A program made the translations under genes and the position numbers. Under the pieces are notes generated by a model. The model was not told where the DNA came from. It worked only from the letters and a program-made list of their open reading frames with translations, and made no database searches. From RGIG6165 sp045545175 (GTDB lineage: Bacteria > Bacillota > Clostridia > Oscillospirales > Feifaniaceae), in the NCBI GenBank assembly GCA_045545175.1, contig JAZQAK010000022.1, forward strand, positions 24,282 through 88,281: DNA of 64,000 bases. The letters are read 5' to 3'. Below, piece after piece: positions 52,588-61,499 of this stretch; the stretch's first letter is position 1, and each line of letters begins with the position of its first letter.

Positions 52588-53480
52588 ATTTTGATTTTTT
52601 CGGGGAGCTGTGAAACGATTATTGCGGCAAACATAAGTATGCAGCCGACGTATTCGTAACTGCTCATAACTTCATTTAATATGAGTGCACCGCTAAGTAC
52701 GGCAAAAACCGACTCTAAACTCATAAGCAGGGAAGCAAGCGTTGGCTGTACGTGTTTTTGTGCGAGAATCTGGAGTGTATATGCAACACCGCAGGACATA
52801 ACGCCCGCATAGAAAATCGGAAACCACACGTCAAGCATATACGCCACGTTTGGCTGTTCAAATATAAACATAGGTACCGCGGCTAAAACGCCCGACGTTA
52901 AAAACTGTATGCAGGAGAGTTTTACGCCGTCAACGAGTGCACCCCATTTATCTATTACAATGATGTGTATAGTGTAAACTACGGCACACAGCAACACGTA
53001 AGCATCCTCGGGGGCAAGTGAAAAACTGCTTTTACCGCCCATACACAAAAGATATAAACCCGTTACTGCACCGACAACGCAAAGCCACATTCTCGCAGAA
53101 ATTTTTCTTCCCGTAAATATACCGCATACGGGAACGAGAATTATGTACATAGCGGTTATAAAACCTGCTTTGCCCGAATCCATACCCTCAAAACTGAGTC
53201 CTATCTGCTGGAGGCAGGAGGCAATGCAAAGTATGACACCGCAGGCAATACCCGTTAAAATAAGCCTTTTGTTATTTTTAGGGGCAGTCTGCATTTTCTT
53301 TTCCTTGCGGTTATTTATTAAAATTATCGGAAGCAGTGCGATTGCACCGAGAAAAGAACGGACAGACTGAAGCGTAAACGGGCCGATTAAATCAAGCGCA
53401 CTTTTCTGTGCAACGAATGCCGAGCCCCATATTGCCGCCGTCAGAATGAGCATCAAAGTGCCCTTTAACGTAGTTTTCAT
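52569..53480 (-). CDS. EamA/DMT family transporter
   Basis: A 303-residue drug/metabolite-type transporter with ten helices arranged as two EamA repeats (AAIWGSAFVAQKSALDLIGPF in the first, SLLMSLESVFAVLSGALILNE in the second). Its ATG overlaps the leuA stop codon (ATGA), so it is translated from the leucine T-box transcript. That suggests amino acid or keto-acid efflux (inference); family membership alone does not give a substrate. Confidence 0.88.
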   Translation of the reverse strand: MKTTLKGTLMLILTAAIWGSAFVAQKSALDLIGPFTLQSVRSFLGAIALLPIILINNRKEKKMQTAPKNNKRLILTGIACGVILCIASCLQQIGLSFEGMDSGKAGFITAMYIILVPVCGIFTGRKISARMWLCVVGAVTGLYLLCMGGKSSFSLAPEDAYVLLCAVVYTIHIIVIDKWGALVDGVKLSCIQFLTSGVLAAVPMFIFEQPNVAYMLDVWFPIFYAGVMSCGVAYTLQILAQKHVQPTLASLLMSLESVFAVLSGALILNEVMSSYEYVGCILMFAAIIVSQLPEKIKIKKTVS

Positions 53481-55147
53481 TTATTTTCCTCTTTTAACTT
53501 GCGGTTGATTGCACTGAAGAGTGCATAAATTGACGAGGTGAGAATATCGTCGTGAACGCCTGCACCCCATACGAGTTTGCCGTCGGGGAAGGTGAGTGAG
53601 ATATAAGAAATAGCCTGTGAGGATGAGCCTGTTGTAAGAGCATCCTGTGAATACGTAAGGTCGGTGTAATCGATACCAAGTTCCTTCTTTATGGCGTTTG
53701 AAACGGCGTCAAGACGGCCGTTACCCGTTGCCTTGATATCCTTTGTGACACCGTCTTTTTCTATCGTAACCGTTGCAATCATTTCAAGACCGCGTACAAA
53801 ATTGAAGTCAACAAGTTTTACAGGGTCATTGACGTTAATGTACTGTGCGGTGAATATATCACGCACTTCGGCAGGTGAAAGTTCTGCATGCTTATGGTCG
53901 GAAACGTCTTTAACCGTATAGCCGACGTCCTCACGCATCTTCTTGGGAAGGTTGTAGCCGAATACGCTTTCAAGCAGATAGCCGATACCGCCCTTGCCCG
54001 ACTGTGAGTTGATACGAATAACGTCCGTTTCGTATTCTCTGCCAACGTCCTTCGGGTCGATGGGAAGATAGGGCACTTCCCAGTGGTCGCAGTCCTTTTC
54101 GTTACGCCACTGCATACCCTTAGCAATAGCATCCTGATGTGAACCTGAGAATGCAGCAAATACGAGTTTACCTGCATAGGGTGTACGCTCATATACGCTC
54201 ATTCTCGTAACGCTTTCGTAAAGCTCGCATATAGCAGGCATATTTGAAAAGTCGAGGCAGGGGTCAACACCCTGTGAGAACATATTCATCGCAACCGTGA
54301 TAATGTCGGCATTACCCGTTCTTTCGCCGTTTCCGAAAAGTGTACCCTCGATTCTGTCGGCACCTGCAAGCAGACCGAGTTCACAGTCTGCAACTGCCGT
54401 ACCTCTGTCATTGTGGGGGTGAAGTGATACGACTACGTTTTCTCTGTATTTGAGATTGTCGCACATATACTCAACCTGATTTGCATAGACGTGAGGCATT
54501 GAAGTTTCAACCGTAACGGGAAGATTTATAACTGCCTTTCTGTCAGCCGTCGGCTGCCATACGTCAAGTACGGCGTTGCATATTTCAAGTGCATATTCGG
54601 GCTCCGTACCCGTGAAGGATTCGGGGGAGTATTCATAACGGTATGAAACGCCCTCTTCCTTTGCAATTTTATCGAAAAGTTTTGCACCTTCAACGGCGAT
54701 AGCGATTATTTCTTCCTTTGATTTGCGGAAAACCTGCTCTCTCTGTGCGACAGACGTTGAGTTGTAAAGGTGCACGATAGCATTTTTGCAGCCCTTTAAT
54801 GCATCAAACGTCTTTCTTATAATATGCTCTCTCGCCTGGGTGAGCACCTGAACGGTAACGTCATCGGGGATGAGATTTTCTTCAATAAGAGTACGGAGAA
54901 AGTTATATTCCGTCTCCGAAGCGGCAGGGAAGCCGACTTCGATTTCCTTAAAACCTATTTTTACGAGAAGTTTGAAAAACTCAAGTTTTTCTTCAAGACT
55001 CATAGGTATCATAAGAGCCTGATTACCGTCACGAAGGTCAACTGAGCACCATATGGGCGCACGGTCAATATAGGACTTCTTTGTCCACTTCATTTCCTTT
55101 ACGGGCGGTTCAAAAAATAACTTTTTGTAATTGTTAAAGTTTTTCAT
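53477..55147 (-). CDS. leuA: 2-isopropylmalate synthase
   Basis: A 556-residue LeuA of the longer type, condensing 2-ketoisovalerate with acetyl-CoA, first step of leucine synthesis. Catalytic WCSVDLRDGNQALMIPM, SLHPHNDRGTAVADCELG (metal His), and LFGNGERTGNADIITVAMN, followed by a C-terminal regulatory domain (from about 440) that binds leucine in the family. It sits behind a T-box with a leucine specifier. RBS GAGAGGAAA. leuB, leuC and leuD are not adjacent. Confidence 0.95.
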   Translation of the reverse strand: MKNFNNYKKLFFEPPVKEMKWTKKSYIDRAPIWCSVDLRDGNQALMIPMSLEEKLEFFKLLVKIGFKEIEVGFPAASETEYNFLRTLIEENLIPDDVTVQVLTQAREHIIRKTFDALKGCKNAIVHLYNSTSVAQREQVFRKSKEEIIAIAVEGAKLFDKIAKEEGVSYRYEYSPESFTGTEPEYALEICNAVLDVWQPTADRKAVINLPVTVETSMPHVYANQVEYMCDNLKYRENVVVSLHPHNDRGTAVADCELGLLAGADRIEGTLFGNGERTGNADIITVAMNMFSQGVDPCLDFSNMPAICELYESVTRMSVYERTPYAGKLVFAAFSGSHQDAIAKGMQWRNEKDCDHWEVPYLPIDPKDVGREYETDVIRINSQSGKGGIGYLLESVFGYNLPKKMREDVGYTVKDVSDHKHAELSPAEVRDIFTAQYINVNDPVKLVDFNFVRGLEMIATVTIEKDGVTKDIKATGNGRLDAVSNAIKKELGIDYTDLTYSQDALTTGSSSQAISYISLTFPDGKLVWGAGVHDDILTSSIYALFSAINRKLKEENK

Positions 55148-55169
55148 ATACGTTTCCTCTCAATCATAA

Positions 55170-55440
55170 ATAAAAATGCTTTCGCCTCATTTTCAGAGAC
55201 GAAAGCAATAAAACTTCCGCGGTACCACTCCACTTGGCTGAAAACAGCCCACTCACGTATCGGCTTTTGGCGAATACGTTATCCGATAACGGCGGAAACC
55301 GTCCTTCCTAATAAGAAAAATCCGTTCAGTCAGCCACTCGGGGGTGAGTTTGCTATTGCACACAGTATTGCCTTGCACCAAACGGCAACTCTCTGAAAAG
55401 TGAAACAATCGCTTTGTCCCTGTCACAGTGTTTTTATATA
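55170..55440 (-). ncRNA. T-box riboswitch, leucine specifier (CTC)
   Basis: On the minus strand the leader has the T-box core TGGAGTGGTACCGCGGAAG (55214-55232), which pairs with the uncharged tRNA acceptor end. Upstream stem I shows the AGAGAG bulge and TGGTGCAAGGC distal loop, and the specifier loop reads AAACTCACC with CTC (55346-55348), a leucine codon. A competing terminator, GCTTTCGTCTC with GAGGCGAAAGC and ATTTTTA, lies at 55170-55206. Uncharged leucine tRNA should allow transcription of leuA and the EamA gene. Confidence 0.93.
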
Positions 55441-55448
55441 ATAAAAGT

Positions 55449-55477
55449 ATTATAACAATACATTTATTTGTTGTCAA
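55449..55477 (-). promoter_or_regulatory. Promoter of the leuA T-box transcript
   Basis: Minus strand TTGACA (55472-55477), 17-base spacer, TATAAT (55449-55454): a perfect sigma-A consensus. Confidence 0.88.
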
Positions 55478-55480
55478 GAA

Positions 55481-55505
55481 AAAAGAGGATGATACCATCC
55501 TCTTT
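55481..55505 (-). terminator. Terminator of gdhA
   Basis: Minus strand AAAGAGGATGG/CATCCTCTTT hairpin followed by TTTT, nine bases after the gdhA stop and just upstream of the leuA promoter. Confidence 0.82.
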
Positions 55506-55514
55506 ATATCCAAA

Positions 55515-56861
55515 TTAAACTACTCCATGAGCCTTCATCGTTTCAGCAACCTTGATAAAGCCTGCAATGTTTGCACCTGCAACAAGATTGTCTGCCATAC
55601 CGTATTCTGCGGCAGCACTTGAAACGTTCTTGTAGATGTTAACCATAATGTCGTGAAGCTTTGCATCAACTTCTTCAAACGTCCATGAATATCTCATTGA
55701 GTTCTGGCTCATTTCAAGAGCAGACGTTGCAACACCACCTGCATTTGCAGCCTTTGCGGGTCCGAAAAGAACGCCGTTTGACTGGAACGTGTGGATAGCT
55801 TCGGGTGTTGAAGGCATATTTGCACCTTCTGCAACAGCATATACGCCGTTGTTTACAAGAGCCTGTGCCGATTCACCGTCGATTTCGTTCTGTGTAGCGC
55901 AGGGAAGTGCAATGTCACACTTTACAGTCCAGATGCCCTTGCAGCCTTCGTGATATTCTGCTTCGGGATGCACGTCAACGTATTCCTTGATTCTGCCGCG
56001 ACGAACTTCCTTGATTTCCTTAACTGTGTCAAGGTCAATACCGTTCTTGTCGTAAACGTAACCGTTTGAGTCGCTCATTGCAACAACCTTTGCACCGAGT
56101 TCCGTAGCCTTCTGTACTGCGTAGATTGCAACGTTACCTGAACCTGATACAACAACCGTCTTGCCTTCAAAGCTCTGTCCCTTTTCAGCAAGCATTTCCT
56201 TTGTGAAGTAGCAGAGACCGAAGCCCGTTGCTTCTTTTCTTGCAAGGCTTCCGCCGTAGGTAAGACCCTTACCTGTGAGAACGCCCGTGAATTCGTCACG
56301 AAGTCTCTTATACTGACCGAAAAGGTAACCTATCTCACGAGCACCTACACCGATGTCACCTGCAGGAACGTCAGTATCAGCGCCGATATACTTTGAAAGT
56401 TCTGTCATAAAGCTCTGGCAGAAGCGCATAACTTCCATATCAGACTTGCCCTTGGGGTCAAAGTCAGAACCGCCCTTGGCACCGCCGATGGGCAGACCCG
56501 TAAGTGAGTTCTTGAAAGTCTGTTCAAAGCCGAGGAACTTAATTATACCTTCGTATACTGAAGGATGGAAACGAAGACCGCCCTTGTAAGGACCGATCGC
56601 ACCGTTAAACTGAATTCTGAAACCGCGGTTTACGTGAACGTTACCGTTATCGTCTACCCACGGAACTCTGAACTTGATGATACGTTCAGGTTCTACGATG
56701 CTGTCAATAACACCTGCTTTTATATATTCGGGGTGCTTTTCTATAACAGGCTCAAGAGATTCGAGCACTTCCTGTACTGCCTGATGAAATTCCGGTTCAC
56801 CGGGATTTCTTTTTACAACCGTCTCCATGAGCTCTGTGAGATATGTGTTTTTGATTGCCAT
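55515..56861 (-). CDS. gdhA: NADP-type glutamate dehydrogenase
   Basis: A 448-residue hexameric-type glutamate dehydrogenase that makes glutamate from 2-oxoglutarate and ammonia. PYKGGLRFHPSV, LPIGGAKGGSDFDPKGKSD with the catalytic Lys, GDIGVGAREIGYLFGQYK, and NAD(P)-binding VVSGSGNVAIYAVQKA, ending in ANIAGFIKVAETM. Length fits the E. coli/clostridial NADP class. Start chosen at 56861 where GGGAGAG has the right spacing; codons 5' of it overlap the ribosome site. Single-gene unit. Confidence 0.95.
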   Translation of the reverse strand: MAIKNTYLTELMETVVKRNPGEPEFHQAVQEVLESLEPVIEKHPEYIKAGVIDSIVEPERIIKFRVPWVDDNGNVHVNRGFRIQFNGAIGPYKGGLRFHPSVYEGIIKFLGFEQTFKNSLTGLPIGGAKGGSDFDPKGKSDMEVMRFCQSFMTELSKYIGADTDVPAGDIGVGAREIGYLFGQYKRLRDEFTGVLTGKGLTYGGSLARKEATGFGLCYFTKEMLAEKGQSFEGKTVVVSGSGNVAIYAVQKATELGAKVVAMSDSNGYVYDKNGIDLDTVKEIKEVRRGRIKEYVDVHPEAEYHEGCKGIWTVKCDIALPCATQNEIDGESAQALVNNGVYAVAEGANMPSTPEAIHTFQSNGVLFGPAKAANAGGVATSALEMSQNSMRYSWTFEEVDAKLHDIMVNIYKNVSSAAAEYGMADNLVAGANIAGFIKVAETMKAHGVV

Positions 56862-57026
56862 AATCATCTCTCCCAATAGTAAAAATAATACTAAATATTA
56901 TATCCAAAAATGAAGTAATTTAAACAGAAAAAGTTAATAAAATAAAATCTTAAAGCCAATTCTTTTGATTTTTCGGCGTTTCTGCCTTGAAGTATTAAAT
57001 TTTAACCATAAAAACCTAATAAAATT

Positions 57027-57058
57027 AAAAAACGACCACTTTTAAGTGGTCGGTTTTT
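57027..57058. terminator. Terminator after iscU
   Basis: CGACCACTT pairs with AAGTGGTCG flanked by A and T runs, four bases beyond the iscU stop on the minus strand. The remaining AT-rich gap to gdhA (56880-57026) shows a TATAAT on the minus strand ahead of gdhA but nothing else I can support. Confidence 0.85.
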
Positions 57059-57062
57059 AACT

Positions 57063-57485
57063 TTAGTGACAGTGCTCGCACGAAACTTCGCGGAAAAGTT
57101 CCTTATCATACTCAATGCCGTTCTTGTCGTAGTAGTCTTTAATAGCAGACTTTATTGCTTCTTCAGCAAGGACAGAACAGTGGAGTTTGTGTGCCGGAAG
57201 TCCGTCAAGTGCCTCTGCAACTGCTTTGTTGGTGAGTTCAAGCGCTTGTGAAAGCGGTTTGCCCATTATGAGCTCGGTTGCCATTGAACTTGATGCAATT
57301 GCACTTCCGCAACCGAAGGTGTTGAACTTTACGTCAGTTATAATGTCGTTCTCAATTTTGAGATATATCTTCATTATGTCGCCGCATTTTGCGTTGCCGA
57401 CTTCGCCGACACCGTCAGCATCCTCGATTATTCCGACGTTGCGGGGATTTTTAAAATGGTCCATTACTTTTTCACTATATAACAT
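57063..57485 (-). CDS. Fe-S cluster scaffold IscU/NifU
   Basis: A 140-residue IscU-type scaffold on which Fe-S clusters are built. The three cluster Cys are present in VGNAKCGDIMKIYL, NTFGCGSAIASSSMATELIMGKPL and LHCSVLAEEAIKSAIKDY; the C-terminus ends CEHCH, an extra Cys/His pair. Starts within the end of nifS (11-base overlap) with GGAGGG ahead of ATG 57485. Works with the desulfurase encoded just upstream. Confidence 0.95.
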   Translation of the reverse strand: MLYSEKVMDHFKNPRNVGIIEDADGVGEVGNAKCGDIMKIYLKIENDIITDVKFNTFGCGSAIASSSMATELIMGKPLSQALELTNKAVAEALDGLPAHKLHCSVLAEEAIKSAIKDYYDKNGIEYDKELFREVSCEHCH

Positions 57486-58662
57486 GGTTTTTCTTTCCCT
57501 CCTCAAGATCATGCCACAGCGGTGACATCTGACGCAGATAGTCAACTACTTTTGGTACGTTTTCTATTATATAATCTATTTCTTCTTTGGTGTTTTCTTC
57601 GCAAATTGAAAGCCTGAGTGAGCCGTGTGCCACTTCGTGCGGTCTGCCTATGGCAAGAAGCACGTGACTCGGGTCAAGCGAACCCGATGTGCAGGCGGAA
57701 CCCGATGAAGCATAAATGCCCTTCTCATCAAGCAGAAGGAGAAGCGATTCACCCTCGATGCCTTCGAAACAGAAACTCACGTTTCCGGGCAGACGCTTGT
57801 TGCGGTCACCGTTGAGCGCACTGTGCGGGATTTTTGAAAGACCTTCAATAAGTCTGTCCCTGAGTGCTGATACGTAAGCGGAATTTTTATCAAGATTTGC
57901 CACCGCCTCTTCAAGTGCGGCTATCATACCGACTATTGCAGGCATATTTTCCGTACCTGCACGCTTGCCACGTTCCTGTGCACCGCCGTCAATTATGTTT
58001 GTAAGCGGAATCGTTTTCTTTGCATAGAGAAGGCCGACACCTCTGGGACCGTGGAATTTATGTGCGGCAAGTGAAAGCATATCTATATTCTGCTCTTTCA
58101 CGTCTATATGGACGTGACCTGCTGCCTGTACGGCATCCGTGTGGAAAAGCACACCGTGATTTTTACAAACTTCACCGATTTCGGCAATCGGCTGAATTGA
58201 GCCGATTTCGTTGTTGGCATACATTATCGTAACAAGACACGTGTCTTCCCTGAGTGCATTTTCAACCTGCTCTGCCGATACAATACCGTCCACACCGACA
58301 GGAAGAAGTGTGATTTCAAAACCTTTCTTCTCAAGCCTTTTGAGCGTGTGCAAAACGGCGTGATGCTCGATAGAGGTTGAAATAATGTGCTTTTTGCCTT
58401 TTCTCTCACCTATGGTTGCGGCAGATATAATTGCCTGGTTATCTGCCTCACTTCCGCCTGACGTGAAATATATCTCACGTGCTTCGCAACCGAGGATTTT
58501 AGCAGCCCTTTCTCTTGCATCTGCAAGAACTTCGGCAGCCTCCTGACCGACGGTGTGAAGACTTGAGGGATTGCCCCAGTATTTTTCCATACAGTCCACC
58601 ATAGCGGCAACTGCAGTTTTACTTGTTTTGGTTGTTGCAGCATTATCTGCGTAAACAGTCAT
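57475..58662 (-). CDS. Cysteine desulfurase NifS/IscS type
   Basis: A 395-residue PLP enzyme that takes sulfur from cysteine for Fe-S assembly. YADNAATTKTS, GSEADNQAI, SLAAHKFHGPRGVGLLYAKK with the PLP Lys, and SSGSACTSGSLDPSHV with the active-site Cys in a long flexible loop (NifS/IscS group). Start at 58662 behind AAAAGGAG. Placed under an internal promoter directly after iscR. Confidence 0.95.
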   Translation of the reverse strand: MTVYADNAATTKTSKTAVAAMVDCMEKYWGNPSSLHTVGQEAAEVLADARERAAKILGCEAREIYFTSGGSEADNQAIISAATIGERKGKKHIISTSIEHHAVLHTLKRLEKKGFEITLLPVGVDGIVSAEQVENALREDTCLVTIMYANNEIGSIQPIAEIGEVCKNHGVLFHTDAVQAAGHVHIDVKEQNIDMLSLAAHKFHGPRGVGLLYAKKTIPLTNIIDGGAQERGKRAGTENMPAIVGMIAALEEAVANLDKNSAYVSALRDRLIEGLSKIPHSALNGDRNKRLPGNVSFCFEGIEGESLLLLLDEKGIYASSGSACTSGSLDPSHVLLAIGRPHEVAHGSLRLSICEENTKEEIDYIIENVPKVVDYLRQMSPLWHDLEEGKKNHVI

Positions 58663-58732
58663 TTTATTACTCCTTTTTAGACTTATCATTGACTTGAAAT
58701 TTCAGATATATTCAAGCAATTAAAAACAAAAT

Positions 58733-58788
58733 GCTATAATTCCTACTTGTCCGATAGGAATTATAGCACATAGTATATTGAGTGTCAA
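58733..58788 (-). promoter_or_regulatory. nifS-iscU promoter with 13-bp inverted-repeat operator
   Basis: Minus strand TTGACA (58783-58788), 17-base spacer, TATAAT (58760-58765). Overlapping the -10 box is a perfect inverted repeat GCTATAATTCCTA (58733-58745) and TAGGAATTATAGC (58755-58767) with a nine-base spacer, which places a dimeric repressor on the promoter. The neighbouring Rrf2 gene is the natural candidate. Confidence 0.85.
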
Positions 58789-58791
58789 TAA

Positions 58792-59202
58792 CTATATATC
58801 ATTATTTACAAGGTCTTCAAGTGATATACCGTCAAGAAAGTTATTTATCATCCCGTCAAGTTTTATCCAGAGGGGAAGGGTATCGCAGATATCCGCTTTT
58901 TCACACTTTCCTGCTCCTTTTTCAAGGCAGGCAACGGGGGCAAGTGACCCTTCGGTAAGATGCAGTATCTCACCCACTGAGTATTCACTCGGCGCTTTGG
59001 TGAGCCTGTAACCGCCCTCTTTGCCTCTTTTACTTTCGAGCAGACCGCCTTTGTACAGCATAGATACTATCGTTTCAAGATATTTCTGCGGCATATCCTC
59101 ACTGTCGGATATGGTCTTGATTGAAACGTAGTCACCGCTTTTGTCTTTTGCAAGTTTGAGCATAACATACAAAGCATATCTGCCCTTTGTTGAAATCATC
59201 AT
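58792..59202 (-). CDS. Rrf2-family regulator, IscR type
   Basis: A 136-residue winged-helix regulator. N-terminal MISTKGRYALYVMLKLA and wing GGYRLTKAPSEYSVGEIL; cluster Cys at 92, 100 and 106 (E. coli IscR uses 92, 98, 104), so a Fe-S sensor is likely, unlike CymR which lacks them. It lies upstream of nifS and its stop sits at the nifS promoter whose palindrome it probably binds. Three bases separate it from the FAD dehydrogenase gene before it. Confidence 0.9.
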   Translation of the reverse strand: MMISTKGRYALYVMLKLAKDKSGDYVSIKTISDSEDMPQKYLETIVSMLYKGGLLESKRGKEGGYRLTKAPSEYSVGEILHLTEGSLAPVACLEKGAGKCEKADICDTLPLWIKLDGMINNFLDGISLEDLVNNDI

Positions 59203-59205
59203 AAT

Positions 59206-60585
59206 TTATTTAACACCGCCTATTTTATCAGCCACGTAAATGCCCATTGCACCGCTTTGCGACAGACCTCTCGTAAGACCGCTTCCGTCACCGATAAGAT
59301 ACATTCCGTCGGTTATCTCAAAATTCTCGTTATGCTCGGGACGGATGGAATAGTATTTGTTTTCACATCCGTAGAGAAGCGTATCGTCGTTTGCCGTACC
59401 GGGTGCAACCTTGTCGAGCGCATAAATCGTTTCTATTATATTAGTAAGGGCGCGGTAGGGGAGAACGATTGAAAGATCCCCCGGGAACGCCTTCATTGTG
59501 GGAATAACCGTATTTGAAGCAAGCCTGTGCTCGTTTGTACGGCGTCCTCTTATTAAATCGCCGAAACGTTGCACCATAATGTTTCCTTCCGCTGCAAAGT
59601 TTGTATTCTTTGCGATATTTTCGGCGTACTCCGTGGGCTTGTTGAAATCACCCCTGAAATGAATTGAAGAAAGAATTGCAAAGTTGCAGTTTTCGGTTTT
59701 CTTTTCGGGCTCAGCGTATGAGTGACCGTTTGCCGTAATAACACCGTGGTTGTTTTCGGCAGAAACAAGACCGCCCTGATTAAAACAGAACATTCTCGTT
59801 CTGTCCTCAAACGTCTTCGTGCGGTAGAGTATTTTAGGCTCGTATATCTGGCTTGAAAATTCTCTCCAAATAATATCCTTCATTTCAACCCGAACACCGA
59901 TGTCGACCGAGTTGGCATTTATCGTAATGTCAAATTTTTCGCAGAGGCGCTTTACGAATTCAGCACCGCTTCTGCCCGTTGCAACGATAACTTTTCCGGC
60001 ATTATACACAGCCTTTGTATTACCGCTTACGGTCGAAACGTCATACGAACCGTCGGCATTGCGCGACACGTCCGTACAGTCGGTGAGAGAAAGCATTTCC
60101 ACACCCGAATTTTCAAGTGATTCTATGAGAAGTTGCATCGTGCGGAAGTTCTTGTCCGTTCCGAGATGACGCACGTTCATATCAAGAAGTCGGAGGTTGT
60201 TTTGCAGACACTTGAGTTTTAACGCTTCATTTGATTTGTAAAGCTCGGGATAATCGTCCGAAAAACTGTGGAGAATGTTGTCCACTTCGTTGATATATTT
60301 CATTGCAACGTCTTCACCGAGGTCTTCGCCGATAGTGCCGCCGTATGCCGTGCCGAGATTGAATTTTCCGTCAGAAAATGCACCTGCACCTGCATAACCG
60401 CTCGTTATACTGCAAATTTTACAGTGGATACATTTTTTGTCACTTCCCGCAGGGCAGTGACGCTTCGTAAGGTCAAAACCTTTTTCAATTATAACGATTT
60501 TTGTATCAGGGTTGTTTTGCTTAAGACGGTAAGCCGCCATAAGACCGCCGATACCGCCGCCGATAATCGCAACGTCGTATTTCAT
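59206..60585 (-). CDS. Uncharacterised FAD-dependent dehydrogenase (COG2509-like)
   Basis: A 459-residue flavoprotein. N-terminal FAD fold VAIIGGGIGGLMAAYRL, glutamate of the second strand IVIIEKG, then C44-x7-C52-x2-C55-x2-C58, a Cys cluster suited to an Fe-S site or disulfide; ATGRSGAEFV and C-terminal YLIGDGSGLTRGLSQSGAMGIYVADKI complete the FAD site. No function is established for this group. First gene of the operon with iscR, nifS and iscU, so a link to Fe-S redox chemistry is plausible (inference). RBS AAAGGTG. Confidence 0.85.
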   Translation of the reverse strand: MKYDVAIIGGGIGGLMAAYRLKQNNPDTKIVIIEKGFDLTKRHCPAGSDKKCIHCKICSITSGYAGAGAFSDGKFNLGTAYGGTIGEDLGEDVAMKYINEVDNILHSFSDDYPELYKSNEALKLKCLQNNLRLLDMNVRHLGTDKNFRTMQLLIESLENSGVEMLSLTDCTDVSRNADGSYDVSTVSGNTKAVYNAGKVIVATGRSGAEFVKRLCEKFDITINANSVDIGVRVEMKDIIWREFSSQIYEPKILYRTKTFEDRTRMFCFNQGGLVSAENNHGVITANGHSYAEPEKKTENCNFAILSSIHFRGDFNKPTEYAENIAKNTNFAAEGNIMVQRFGDLIRGRRTNEHRLASNTVIPTMKAFPGDLSIVLPYRALTNIIETIYALDKVAPGTANDDTLLYGCENKYYSIRPEHNENFEITDGMYLIGDGSGLTRGLSQSGAMGIYVADKIGGVK

Positions 60586-60624
60586 GATTTTACACCTTTC
60601 TTAAAGCATAATAACACACTTACT

Positions 60625-60653
60625 ATTATAATCCTTCATGCAAAAATTAGCAA
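60625..60653 (-). promoter_or_regulatory. Promoter of the FAD dehydrogenase-iscR operon
   Basis: Minus strand TTGCTA (60648-60653), 17-base spacer, TATAAT (60625-60630). The sequence AAGGATTATA over the -10 resembles one arm of the nifS palindrome, but without its partner. Confidence 0.65.
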
Positions 60654-60661
60654 ATAAAAGA

Positions 60662-61465
60662 TTATCTTTTGTTTTTTCTGTAGTCAGAAGGTCTGCAATT
60701 ACATTTCTTTAAAAATAGATTTGAAAAATAGTGAATATCGGTATACCCGATTTTTTTAGCGATTTCTCCTATCGACATATTTGTATCGGTCAGCAGAGAT
60801 TTGGCTGTCTGCATTTTTTGTTCAAGCTGGTAAGCATAGGGGGTAATGCCAAATTCACGGTAAAACAGTTTTTGACAGTAGTCCTGCGAGCGAAATATTG
60901 TTTTGGAAAGTTCCTTTGCCGATACAAGTCTGTGCGGGTTTGAATCAAGATACTTTTTTAGTTTAAGTGCTTCGTCACTGTATTTGTTTTTATCCAGTTC
61001 AACAGAGAGTCTTGAAATTATTTCCGTAAAAAGTCCCTGAAGAATGAATTGCATTTCGTTGTCCGACATATCGGACTGAATGGTTGCAACTATCTTTTCG
61101 AAAACGGGTTTTAATCCTTTACCGTCAAAAATATAGTTTCCCGAAAGACCGTAGACGTGGATAAGATGCTCACAAAGACTTCCCGAAACGTTCATAAAAA
61201 TTTTTGTATAAGGATTATCTTTGTCGGCACAGTAACTGTGTCTTTCGTTCGGGGGAAGAAAATATACCGTATCTTTACCTATGTGGTGCGTTTTGTCACC
61301 AAGAGATATATAACCTTCGCCGTCCGTAACGTATTCAACTACTGCTATTTTTGAATCTGTTCTCGAAATACGGTAAGTTGGGTCAGGATACGTAATACCC
61401 GCCAGTTTTACGTATAAAGGCATTTTTTTATCCGAATTAGTAAAGGGCTTCAAATACTCGTTCAA
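60662..61465 (-). CDS. AraC-family transcriptional regulator
   Basis: A 267-residue regulator: N-terminal cupin-like sensing domain (KIAVVEYVTDGEGYISLGDKTHHIGKDTVYFLPPNERHSY) and C-terminal double helix-turn-helix (SAKELSKTIFRSQDYCQKLFYREFGITPYAYQLEQKMQTAKSLLTDTNMSIGEIAKKIGYTDIHYFSNLFLKKCNCRPSDY). I choose TTG 61465, seven bases after GAGG; extending to the in-frame start at 61549 would leave no room for the divergent promoter. It likely controls the DUF4965 gene across the gap, probably in response to a sugar-type ligand. Confidence 0.88.
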   Translation of the reverse strand: MNEYLKPFTNSDKKMPLYVKLAGITYPDPTYRISRTDSKIAVVEYVTDGEGYISLGDKTHHIGKDTVYFLPPNERHSYCADKDNPYTKIFMNVSGSLCEHLIHVYGLSGNYIFDGKGLKPVFEKIVATIQSDMSDNEMQFILQGLFTEIISRLSVELDKNKYSDEALKLKKYLDSNPHRLVSAKELSKTIFRSQDYCQKLFYREFGITPYAYQLEQKMQTAKSLLTDTNMSIGEIAKKIGYTDIHYFSNLFLKKCNCRPSDYRKNKR

Positions 61466-61499
61466 ATTGTTTTCCTCACTTTTATAATTAAAATGTACA

